Source: Saccoglossus kowalevskii (taxonomy: Eukaryota; Hemichordata; Enteropneusta; Harrimaniidae). Taken from it: a stretch of 45,062 nt of DNA. The notes under the pieces were generated by a model. That model was not told the DNA's origin. It was given only the letters and a program-made list of their open reading frames with translations, and did no database searches. The position numbers were made by a program, and so were the translations under genes. Shown piece after piece: positions 1-12,700 of this stretch. The first letter of the stretch is position 1. Each line of letters opens with the position of its first letter. The stretch is from positions 373,974 to 419,035 of the forward strand of contig NW_003128865.1 in NCBI RefSeq assembly GCF_000003605.2, given 5' to 3'.

Positions 1-70
1 GTCGCCATCTTTGTTTATATGAGACACATATATCTCGTACATGCGCAGCGCGACGACTACCGCGCTTTAA
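1..70 (+). repeat. Right end of a dispersed MITE, cut by the window edge
   Basis: The 70 bases match the right end of the complete element at 39564-39870, including the terminal block CGCGACGACTACCGC and the final CTTTAA. The remainder lies outside the window. The terminal TTAA would fit a TTAA target site (piggyBac-like), but that is inferred from three copies only. Confidence 0.75.
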
Positions 71-3000
71 GTGCATTTGCGTGACTTCGTCAAGAATATA
101 GATGTTATATAAATATATACATTGACAATATATAAGTCATATGTGTCATTTTCCTGCAGGTTTTAGCCGAACGGACTCAAGGAGAAGACAACGTACCACC
201 AACACATATCATCTTGACAACCACATATCAGACAAAGACTGGAAATAAAAGCTGAAATATGCGTAACGAGAGTGTAACGAGAGTGTAACGATGCCAACTA
301 ATTCACGTACCAGGGGAATGACGCATTTCATGTTCGACCGGTCATTGAATACTGGAATTTGGTAAAATTATGTGATAACACTTTCGTTATACTACAATCA
401 TAACATTACATATTACAATTGCAGTAACATAGTTTGTAATGGCAGCATGTTGTTGACCAAGACATATATAGACATATCGCTAATTAACCAGCTAGTATAT
501 TTTTTTGTTTAATTGTTTCTAATGTTCTACCTGTGTACAGTTTCAGGTTGAAATATAGCATTTTTGAAGTAGAGGTGTGAGATTTTCAATTTGTTTTAAA
601 CTAATATAGAACAATAATTAAAAACAAATCTATTACATCATCTGTAAAGGGGTTGATTTCGACACTGCTATGCCTCAAAGACCGATTGTGTTTCTAGTTT
701 CTAAACAGTGGATCTATTTTAAACGTATTCCTTGCGTCTGCATAGAACTATAATTTAAACATATTTTATTTTTGTTATATGTTTTTTTTTTCATAACATT
801 CGATTATATTTATTTTCATATAGTTTATAATATCGATATGAATATTTTTATTGCGCATTTTACGGACATGAGTAAACGATAACAAGAAATCAATTGTCCA
901 TTTCAGTACTTAAACCATATAACACCGACGACAGTCTCATATTTGAGATAATAGAATTTACAGAGTTATATTCGGATACAGTAATGTGTATTTTCAGACT
1001 TCAGCCTTTCAGATTAAAGGTATATTTTTGTATTGTAGTTAAATGATTTCAATTGTATATGTTAATAATTAACAGGAATAAGTTTGAGTATTTTCGAGCA
1101 TGTTCAAATAAAAATGCATTGATAAAAACAATATGGTATTATTTAACATAGAATGATAACATTATTTTGGCAGAACACATAGCAATAATGAGAACGTTAG
1201 TACGTGTGCGCTTCGAAATATATGTACGTACAGGAAAATCCGAGGAGCATGCGCATTTGGGTTTTACATTAAATGTATTCCATCGGATGAATACTGCTGT
1301 TTTATGTCATAACAAAATTGATATGTTGTGATAACTCATACTATAGTGATACTATACTATTATTAAAGATACATTCGTATCACTTTTATGTAATGCATTT
1401 TTTGCTGTATATTTTTAATAAATGAGAGTTATAGATGAAAGTTTCTATTGTTGTAATGATGATGTGAAGATACAGACGTAATACTATTTCCGTTATGACT
1501 CCATTGAGATACAAACAAATATTAAACTTGTCGGTAGTTGCCATGTACGTAGCTGATTATATAATAACCATAGTATAGCAGAGAGCAAAACGACGACATA
1601 ATATCATTCAAGAACGTGAGTAATTCCATCATGACGTTGTAACTATACGTTACAAGCTAAGCAGATATTATAATGTGGACTAACCACGTATTTCTGACTT
1701 GGCGTTCATGTACAGCACGTTAAGAACTAATGGAAAATGTTGAAACTGTTTGTTAAATAAACAAAATACATTAGACGATCGTGCACCAATGTATCATAAT
1801 ATTATTACTGTTAAGCTTTTTACAATTTTATCACACAATATTAAAATAATACTGGACGGCATTCGCATCAATATACATCAACTAAATAACAATAGTGTGA
1901 AAATATATATTTTGTGTACAAACAAAATATACTTTATATTCAGTCGCATTTGTTCTAACAGTCCGCTAAACGTCGAAAGCGGACGGTTTTTATCCAGCCG
2001 TTACCAGGAATGTAATTCCGTTTACTAGTTTCATTTTAACCAGTTACCTAGAAAGGACTGTTTGAAAGAATGTTGTTCTCAAATGACTATATTAAAGAGC
2101 ACAACGTTAGTATTAAAATGCTACATATTTCAATCAGCAATGCCCTGGATTAAACTAAAGAGCTCGGGTTTAAGAGCTGTGCCATCGTCCTTCTATAAAA
2201 AGGAGTACCATGTGACACATAGTCCACGATGGGACTACACAGAAACCACCTAAAAACACAAAAATCATAGTACCACCTCGTTAAATACGACAACTTAGAC
2301 TCAGACCTCCGCCCTCTGGGCCTCGGACGTTTACTACAACTTCGACACCAAAAAGGCCATTACCCTCGACCCTCGTAGACACATTTTATCTATAATTAAT
2401 TTTATTTAATTCAGAAATTTGATGAGTACTTGTAATTATGAACCCCCCCCCCCCATTAAAATGTGTATGTTGTATCACTGGCAGACTCGATTAGTGGCTG
2501 CTTTATATTCTAGTGTCTAGGCCTCTCTCATAAGTTTGTAAACACTTTCTTTCAATTTTGTAAGATGGAATTTATGGGAAATAACGAACTGAACTTAACT
2601 GAACCGAAAACCAAAAGGTACCTAAGTAATTAAAAAATCCAATTAGTCCCATTATCCCATTCACCCACTAGTTCTCAATAGCCTGTTGGTATTGTGTAAC
2701 GTTCTTTCATTATTGTTCAACACTTTAATTGGCAAATATACTCTGTAAAGCGTCGGCGATTGTGTTCAGCGTTTGTGACGTAGATACAAGCCTGTTAATT
2801 ATAGCTGTCGTAAAAATCAACTAGAAAACACCAAAGGTTGTTTTTGTATAAAATATCATTTATATCTGTGATACCTGTGAGTTACATACAGACACGTGAC
2901 ACTCTCTCTGTTATTGGGCAGTACACTACAGTGAAATTTACAGATATTCGTAAACAATTTTCAAAAGATTTTACAGATGTTCTGTAAAATTTAAAAAACG

Positions 3001-3333
3001 GTTACATATACACACTAAAATCATGATAGGAACCAAGAAGTACACAATTATGAATTCAATGCAATTGTTACTATGCCGGTTGTAGCAGGTGGGTATTTAT
3101 TGCTATCTAGACTCTATTTAGTTGAATGTAAATTGGATTTTAATTCAACTGTGAGATTGCAAGTAATAAGACTGATGTGAGAAATGATTGTGGATGTCTG
3201 AACAAAACACACCCCACGGTTGTACATAATACGATGTATTGTTATCCATACAATTGTTGAATTCAACGATTGCTCGGGTGGTAATCTAGATTCATTTAAA
3301 TAATTACTGTTATGCATTTTATTCTTGTAACGC

Positions 3334-3446
3334 ACAACATTTATTGAAGTCTCCCTATCTTAACCATATTTGTCTATGACTATTTTGTTGACAACATTTA
3401 TTGAAGTCTTCCTATCTTAACCATATTTGTCTATGACTATTTTGTT
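3334..3446 (+). repeat. 57-bp tandem duplication
   Basis: Two consecutive copies of a 57-bp unit (3334-3390 and 3391-3446) begin ACAACATTTATTGAAGTCT and end near CTATGACTATTTTGTT. They differ at very few positions, so the duplication is recent. It lies about 250 bases before the gene A start codon, so it could touch the promoter or 5' UTR. No function is visible. Confidence 0.9.
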
Positions 3447-3694
3447 ACAAAACAATAACTTCTCTAACAAGTTATGAACATTCACAATATTCTAACATGA
3501 ATATATAATACTCCCATTACTGCATTACGTAAGTTTTATTTAACAAAACACGAAATATTGGAAGTGCTATTTATTCGCTGCCTTAAGGGTACCTGGAGAT
3601 AGTTGCTATTTAAGTAGCATATTGTGTTGCACAGCACAGTTTACTTGCCATACTATGATATTCAACGTATAACAGTATTATCCAACAAATCGGT

Positions 3695-3773
3695 ATGGCA
3701 ATGGAAAAAAGTAAGCGACTTGTTTCCTTCCTTTTTATGGTTGGTTTTATTCAAGACGTCCATGTTGCTGTGG
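3695..3773 (+). CDS. Gene A exon 1, signal peptide
   Basis: This 79-base exon codes MAMEKSKRLVSFLFMVGF and eight further residues: a basic n-region then a hydrophobic core. It ends in a phase-1 donor (G|GTGAGT) that joins the GT of exon 2 at 10052 to make glycine. A second in-frame ATG lies two codons downstream. Exons of the same form and phase precede genes B (20397) and C (32869), which is strong support although the exon sits 6.3 kb from exon 2. Confidence 0.8.
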
Positions 3774-6700
3774 GTGAGTAATAATCAGCTTTCATGTGTG
3801 AATGTCGAATGTCTGTTTAGTATTTTCCTATCGATCAAAATAAAACATTTTTATTTTTTCTACTTAAATTAGGTATTTTGTATATATTATATCATTAAAA
3901 ATCGATACTGTTTGAAGTGCATACATGATTAATGAAAAGTAAATATTGTACCGATATATGTGCTAAAATACGTGCGCTTGTTACTAAAGCAAGTGTGGTT
4001 TAATACTTTAAAAAAAAAACACACTTACAAAAATACCCAGATTTACTATAATTGCAATAATTCGTTTCACAGTGGCACTGCATACAAAATCTTATTAACC
4101 AAATTCATAATTAATTTCATAAGATAGATGTATTCTTGATTTTAGTTTGAAGAAAAATGTTCTACCACTGAAACTCCACTGAATAATTTGAACGACGCAC
4201 TCTTCTAATAAATCAGGTTATTTCTACGGTTTTTTTTTTTTTGTCATGTACGCTGGTTACAAAACAATATTAACTTTACATTGTATTTGAATGTTTTTCA
4301 ACCGTCCGCGTATTCCATACACTTCAATGATGCAAGCTTTGTTCGTAATCCCTTATATTACTTGTTTATCAAGTTTCTGTCTGAATTAGTCGGATTTCGA
4401 GTAAACATATGCATTTTGTTTGTTGTTTTATTCAGTCTTAGCAACGGCTCCTTAATTTGCACACATTTTCCTTCGTGCGTTCTTGTTAATTAACCAATGA
4501 GAACATTTAATTTCCCGACCGGATTTCACCGTATAATCATAATTGTATGACTTTTGACAAATACACTCATAAACTAATTATGGAAAGGGGTTTTATAAAT
4601 GCCTGCATTTCTCTTTCAGGTGTTTGCATAATTGACATAGATGAATAATATATATAAATATTATTATTATTATTATTATTAAATATTTATTGCAGGATAT
4701 AAAGTGGAAAATGTCGTACATCCCATATTTTAAAAAAGCAATGTATATAAACAAACTAAGAGAAAACACTTCTAAATTCTAGCGTAGCTGTCACAGTGGC
4801 GTATACATAAGTTTACGGTACAAAACATAAAACTTCGAACATAAATACGTGTCTAATGATAAAAGCAATGCAACGATTCTATAATCACTTTTAGTTAGAC
4901 TGGTATAGAGTAAAAAATGCATGTTTCGTCTACGAGTGTGAGATGTAGGAATGTTGGAGGTGTAAGGGGGTAAATCTCTTCTCTCGGGGTTCTCCACACG
5001 TGTCAGGGGGGAAACTCGTCTCGTCTCTCTATCTCGTCCCCTTGAGGTACGGGATCGGGAAAGTCACTTTAACTTTACAGTCAAATAAGGCACATACAAC
5101 GAAATACGTTTCAACTCTCGTCTTAGTCGATCTTTTGGAGCACTCTATAAGACACAGCGCCCTGGGGAAAAGTCCCCAAGACTCTCACAAGGCTGAACCA
5201 AGACTCGCCCAAGACTGGACTGCCTCAAGGCTCGCCCCTGGACTGGACTCTCGACTGCGTCTGTCGTGGAGTATTCGCCAAGATCAACTCAAACTCTCTT
5301 TATTCATTTTCAAAACTCTAACCAATTACAAAACAGTAAAAAAGACTCTAGGGCGTAACCTTCAATCATAAAGCCAATCACACTAAGTACTGAATACGTC
5401 ATATCTTTTGATTAATCGTTCACTACATTAATAACTATGAATACCAACTGTCAGAATAGCGACGATTATCTCGTAATTGGTTCCAAATCACTGAGCCAAG
5501 TTCCGTCCAAAACTTCAAATAGGCCTAAACGATGACAGACATAACACAGCAATTCGCTAATAATCAACTAATTAAGTCGGTTAACAGATACGCGAAAACA
5601 AATTCATGACAGAGGTCACAAAAATACCGCTGGCACGGACTACAATTCCTGGGCCGGGAATAAACGCATTATTATACGCAAAAATGAAACTAACTTTGTT
5701 GCAACTAAAGCTGTGAGCAATACATGTTAGAACAAAAAGTTCGGACCCATGAAATTTTACTATTACTACTGCAGCAAAAATATTTTCGAAGCAATATATT
5801 GGCTCTGTCATAGAATGATCGAATCTGTCGTTTTATGTTCTCACCATCTATACAATTATCAGTAACGACATATTCTAAATAAACGTACTTCTACACAATT
5901 TTAGGCCTAGAGTCACCAAGATATACGGATAGAATCACACTGCTTCTAAGAGCATTCTTCCGAGGAATAAAGTACATTCAGACTTCTTAGGATAATATAT
6001 AATATCAAACCACGGGTGGACGGGCTAGGGATAATCAAATAATCGACATACATCAAATGGGCGATAAAAACCCCACCCACGCAGCAGCCCACTTTAGACG
6101 ACTTTAAACGAGAACTGAGATCATCAATATACATGTTGAAAAGTAAAGGCGATATAATACTACCTTCTTGAACGCCGTTGTAAACAGAAAACAAATTAGA
6201 AGTAGAATTATCCCCAGCAAACAGTGAGCAGCTAATTACGGTACCAAACAATTAAAATGCGAATAATATAACCAGGTAGACCCTTGTCAATAAACTTTCT
6301 AAAAGGAAGCAATGGTTGACTTTGGTTTGCATCTAAAATGCATATACATACAGGGTTATTATACGAACGATAATAGTTCATAATTTCTTTCATAGAATAA
6401 ATACACATGTCCGTAGAGCGTCCAGGTTTAAACCAAAATTGAGCATCGTTCGTGTTTAGAAAACCACCAATTCTGTTTAAGATAATAGTTTCTAAAATCT
6501 TAGAGGAAACATTGGAAATAGCACTAGGCCTGTAGTTATCCTTATAGGTAAAGTTACCTGATTTGATTTTTAACTATAGGAATCGGGATTTTTTTCATAA
6601 AATACACAGGAAGAAAACCGTGGATCAGCAGTGAATTAAAAACAAGCGCGAGCATCAAGTAGAGTCTATCCCTGGCATGTTCAGTGTTCTGCGGCGGTAC

Positions 6701-9700
6701 CATCATCACCATCAGATTTACCAATGGGCAATTTATCAACATCCTTCGCCATGTCTGAAATACCAATATAATGCAGATCTTCAGATTGATCGCGGGACGC
6801 CACCATCTCACAAATCTGTTATAATCGCAGTTACTCTTTACTGAAGTTAATAATGAGCTATAGTGTTGTTTCCACATTGCACAATACTATCGTAACCTGA
6901 GTATCCCCTGACAATTAAAGACAGTGGAGTATTGTTACTATTGATAGAACGAAACTTAGACCAGAATGCATTACGATCACAATCTTTCATAGCTGTGACT
7001 AGACCGTCTGGACGTGTTGTATTTTCCAAACTTTGCCAAATACGTAGAGCACGTTTAAGTAATTTTTGCACAATAGAGCTACAGATGAGTTGTTGATTAG
7101 TTTCGCTGCTGTGCGTAAACGGATCTGTATACCTGTCTAGGATCGCATAGTCAGACAGAACGTAAAATGGTCAGAACATTAAGCGGCGACCCTTTTCCCA
7201 ATCACCAATGACATGTACACTGTTACTCCCACAATCGTCAATAATACTTTTGATTTTCGGGAAATAGCTCATACAACAATGCACGTTGTCATTGCAATGC
7301 ACGGGTAGGTGAACACACAGGAAATATGAACGAAGACTTTCTTTTCGGAGATGGATTTTTTCCACAAAACAGCAACGCCACCATACGGCCGACCAGTTCT
7401 CAGTCTATCGTTTTCGGTCATAGATGCGGTACTCGAGGCATAGCACTGGCAGTTCATATTTAAAAGAAGAGGCAGTTCAGTTTGAGTGAGCCAGTGTTCT
7501 TGCAATAACGCAATATCGTGTGCATCGCAAAGTTCCTTAATATCACTTATTGACGATTTAACACCACGGCAATTATATGAAAGTAAGTATGCTGAGTGAC
7601 ATTATTATTTTGCTTTATAGTAGTACTTGCGGACTAGGGCAGCAGCAGGCCAAAAACAAGCATCTTGCAGCCTACGGAAATAATCACTCGATAATTAAAT
7701 GACAAATGACAAAACGGGTTAAATTTCGTATTCAACTTTTCATACTTTACTTTAGTGTTCAGTTTAATTATTGATGTAATCTTTGACTTCGCGCAGTGGT
7801 ATCCGTTGATAGCCTACTCACAAATATTTTCTTTGCGTTCTCTACCTCATTGTCATTAACATTTTCTGCGCACAATTTCACAGGTATATCTGACTAAACT
7901 GCACAATAGCTCATTTATGGCAACGTCGCCCGATGCAGAGGGTGGTTGACTTGATTTTGAATACAACAATAGACGGTGTAATGTCCACAGGTGATGAGGC
8001 GACAGTTTACCAAACGCAACTCTCAATAGCAAAAATACATCGATCTTCAGACCATATAAAAGTCACACAGCTTATAAAATAGCTAGTTATAAAATAGTTT
8101 ACAACCGTAAATAGTAAAAAGCAAGAACATACCAGCATTTTGGAACGGCAGATATGGAGACACTCATAGGAACTTCAACGCACGGTTGGTTTGATGTGAG
8201 TGGTCACCTTCTCAAACAATATTGTTTTTGTTTTTTTCGGATGTGCTCAAGTTCATTCTGACAGCACATATTTTATTGGTCGGGATGTTCAGTTGCACAC
8301 AAATTATTTGTATTGTTTTTACTGATACACCAACGTAGGAGGAGTGTTTTGTATAAATTAAAAGGATACACTCAATGGTGAGTGTAATCCATTAGTAAAC
8401 ACCGATATTACGATGACAGAGGCATCTACAATTGCGTAGAGATGTTAGATTAGAATGCTGTGTTAGTATCTTAGATGATCAGGAACGCGAAGAGTCATAG
8501 TTAATAATCATGTTGAAAATGAAAATTAGAAGTAATTCATTATCAAGTTGTGATTGGTGGTAGTATATATAAGCACATGATGTGATTGTGGGTTCGAATA
8601 TGGAGGCGTGGTCGATACATATAATTCCTATCCAATCTATGTAACATTTATAACATCTGAAATAAAGATGCTCTATATCTAGAATCGTCGGTGACTCTGC
8701 CTGACACGAAATGAGGATTGAATCTATTTCGTATGAGTGGTTATTGTTTTATTGAACATAACATAATGTTTACGACCCTTGAACTACGAGGGGCGTTCAA
8801 TAAGTAATGCCCCTGACCCACTTCCAGTTGTTGCATGTGTAATGATTTACATCTCTATGGGTTATGTTGCAAAATGTTGCAGCTCGGAACTAATTGTTTC
8901 TGATTTACAGGTGTTTGAACTGAATCAGGTGTGAAATGTAGCCAGTTGAGTGTCGCGCAGTGATCCGGTTTTTGTATTTGAAAGGACGCACACTAAAGAA
9001 GATTTTTGATGAAATAAAAGAAACTTATGGCGATGATGCCCCATCATATGACCTTGTAAAACGCTGGCATTTCCAGAAGCAAGAACGCGTCGATTGCCCG
9101 AGGATGAATTTGGAGATGTGCCAAGAATATGTTTTTCAAAACACTGATTACACAGTATTAAACAGGTTCATCACTATAATCCAGAGATAAATTCAGTGGA
9201 AACACTTGGACTCACCACCTCCAAAGAAGGCAAGGGTGCAGCCCACCGCTGACAAGGTCATCCTCACAGTCTTCTGGGACCAGGACAGAGTAGTGATTAC
9301 AGATTTCCTGGCAAAGGGTACCACAATTACAGGAGCATATTACGCTTTTGATGAAATTAAGAGAAGCTATCAAAATCAAGAGGTGGGGCAAGATCAGCAT
9401 AGGTATCCTCCTCCTGCAGGACAACGCTCCGCTCTGGTCCACCACTCGCATGTCGCCAGACCAGAAGCACGGGCGTATGGCTATGAAATCCTCCCCCATC
9501 CCCTTACTCTCCTGACCTTGCACCCTCTGACTTTCATCTCTTCCCAGCCATGAAGTTGTTTTTGAAAGGAAATCGTTTCCCAGATGATGCAGCCTTGATT
9601 TTTGAAGTTACGATGTGGTTGGAGAACCAAGCTGGGGTGTTCTACAAAAACGGTTTCCAGAGCTGCATCAAACAATGGGAGAAATGCATAACTCTGGGTG

Positions 9701-12700
9701 GTTCCTATGTAGAGAAAGAATAATAACTGAGCCAAGTTTCATTAATCTCCTGCTATGAGAAATGTGTCAGGGACATTAATTATTGAACATAATATGTAGA
9801 CTAAAGATGATTTTCGTTCTTGATCTTTAAAATATCATATATAAAACGGATTCAATATCGTGTTTTCTTATTATAGAACGTATTGCCGTGTATATTAACC
9901 ATGGCTATATGGGCAAGCGTAGTAGGTGCCATAGGGTGCCGGGTTATGGGATTTGTCCGGGGCAAAAGATAGTCACAGAACCCCCCACTCCAAATAATAA
10001 TCTAATCAAAGGATTAATAACGTAGGTTATAATTATATGTGTATTTCCCAGGTCTGGAAATGGTCAGCCTGAACACTCCAGTGACGGTCACTGTGTTGGA
10101 GGAAGCTGCTAACGGGGATGTTATCTATACTCCAATTGATGCAAATGGGCAAGGTGCCAATGCACAATACAAATTTGCATTATTACCAAATCCTGTCGTC
10201 CCGTTTCCATTTGAACTAGTGCAAGGTAATTATCCTCATATATTATTATAGTTAAACAGCGTAGCATTGTTGAAACCATGGTTTCATTATATTTGTATTT
10301 ATGTTTCTATCCGTGGTCACAGGTCCACCCGATGAGGACAATTTTGCACAGATACGAGCTGTAGTGCCACCAGGGTTTGATTATGACGTCATAACAGAGT
10401 ATATTTTGGGAATTACAGTGACAGATTTAAATGACCCTAACGATCCTGTAGTAACAGGAAATCTCACGGTTAAAGTAATAGACACTAAAAGTCCGCCCAG
10501 ATTTACAAACCTTCCTGCCACTGCGACAATTGGAGAACTGGCCACAGTTCCAGAATTGGTAAAATATGTAAAAGCCACAGACGATGACACATATGCAGCA
10601 GATATATCTTTCAATATCGTTGGAAGCAGTCCGTTTGGGGCTCCGTTCAAGATTATAAATGTTACGTATGACCTGTTTGCCTGGGAAGCAGGTAGGACCT
10701 TCTCGTATAATATATTTATTTTAATTCTCTATAAAACATTTTCTATAATTCCAAATGTGTCTAAGTTATACATCATGGCGCATCAACGACATTTATGATA
10801 GCAGATCACTAACAAAAATATGACATTTAACACGAGTCTTATTTGTTTGAGTATTTTCTAAAGGTTCAAGTGAAAATTTGTCGCAATGAAAATGTAAGAT
10901 ATAATTCAGTAACTAGTACTATTGAATGTGATGATTTGAACCACAGCAACACTAATTTTTTGTTGTTCATTATCCTAAATTCAAATGGATGAATAAATAA
11001 ATACTTTTCTTTTTGTACAGCTGTAGGAATTCAAAATGCTAACCTTCCTGGATTTGACTTCGAAAATGGACCACCAAGCTATGAATTATACATAGAGGCT
11101 GTTGATAATGATGGATTGTCCACGACGTCTACTCTAACGGTTGTGATCTCAGATGAGAATGAACCAATCAGAATAACCAATTTACCATCAACTATCTACC
11201 TGCCAGAGTCGGCCACCGGAAATGTGTTTTTGTTGACGTGGGAAGATGAGGATAACACAACAACAGCTATGCCGACCTTTATGATTTCTACCACACCGTC
11301 AAATGGACCATTCGCAGTTGACATATCAGGTGCAGTTCATCCTTAAATATTAACTTTCATTACTCATATATTTACGTTTAATAATTCACTGTTATGATAT
11401 TATTTATCCATTCTTTTTATAAATGCCGCGGTTTCTCGGGACAAAATGTCCACAGGGTCTCATTTAAGCATATATTTCTACAGGCAATATTCGGGTGGTC
11501 ACACCGGGATTAAATTACTTAGATCGATCATTCTGGACCGTAACCATATATATCACTGATCCAGATGGTCTTTCTGATACTGGAGATTTACATGTTTGGG
11601 TGACAGATGTCAATACAGGTCCCGATATTACTAATCTAGACGACACTATACAGATTGGTGAAATGAGTTCAGGAGGGTCGGCCATATTTGTTGTACAAGC
11701 TGTAGATGACGATGAAGATGATTATTTCTGCGTCATGTTTTCTGATCCAAACGATGGTAATTTTTACATGAATACAACCAGTAAGTAAAATCAAGGATGT
11801 TTATTCCGTGTCTTGCAAATCTAAAATAATTCAGATACATTAGCCCGTCAATGCTAATTAAACATGTAGATGCATATAGATAGTAGTTAGCTTTTTAGGA
11901 ATAAATCAACGGCAAACCACGACGGTCAATGTACGTTTTAAAACAACGAATATTTTTAAGCATTTCGAAACCAGACATTATTTATTATTCATTTGAACTT
12001 TTTATATTGTTATTCAAATCAAGTGCATTCTGAACTGCTCGTCATTCTGAGATCATTAGTAGTAATGTTATGTCATGATAATTTGTGATATACTATAAAT
12101 ACAAATCTCTGACTATACAAACTACATGCAGAAAACATATAATATAAAACAAACGTATAAAACCAAGTATAATCATCGTCAGAACGACCTACACAGTTAC
12201 ACAGTAAACACAACTCTATTCACCAGTGTTGACAAACAAGTGAGTAGAAGTAATACAAATACAGGCAAAAATATAAATTTGAAACAAATATTGAAATGCG
12301 CCGAAGCTCTATCAATGTTCACTATAATATACTATACCATGGACGTACATATCTGGGTGTTTAGAAGATATATCACCAGAGTGGTTTACTAGTTGATTGA
12401 AAGAATTATTACAGTAATTATGTAAAATTGCATTATATATTATTTCATACATTTATACACGAAATAAATGAACTTTCATAATAGAGACAGGACAATTTGT
12501 CTTCTATAATAAGGCCTCTTATATTGCTACAGCCAACTTCTTTTTAAATCAATTAGTGTATTTTTTCACTGTATATCAACAGCCAATACTATCTACGTAA
12601 TCGATTCACCTACTTTGGATTTTGAGACATTGGATGAATACATACTTACTGTGACATGCCATGACACAATGTATGCTGGGATACCACATAAATTAACGGT

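Larger units (their letters stand above)
1..3694. other. Non-genic region upstream of gene A
   Basis: I find no exon, RNA gene or convincing coding frame here. Open frames are short, AT-rich and show no protein family signature. The region contains the right end of a MITE (1-70), a poly-C run near 2445-2455 and a 57-bp direct duplication (3334-3446). It must contain the promoter and 5' UTR of gene A, but I cannot place a transcription start. An AT-rich TATTTAAG motif about 85 bases before the gene A start codon is a weak core-promoter candidate only. Confidence 0.5.

Noticed and set aside
5000-5371. 123-codon frame in a GC-rich patch of gene A intron 1
   Set aside because: It has repeated words, no known domain and no conserved counterpart in B or C; more likely transposon-derived.
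10381-10400. TGACGTCA palindrome (CRE-like), also in exon 3 of gene B and near 42850 and 44053
   Set aside because: In the exons it codes conserved residues Tyr-Asp-Val-Ile; the other sites show no arrangement suggesting regulation.
10381-10650. Minus-strand frames opposite cadherin exons (also at 13749, 22490, 37063, 37620 and 40995)
   Set aside because: Shadows of real exons: they lie wholly opposite conserved cadherin codons and have no family match.
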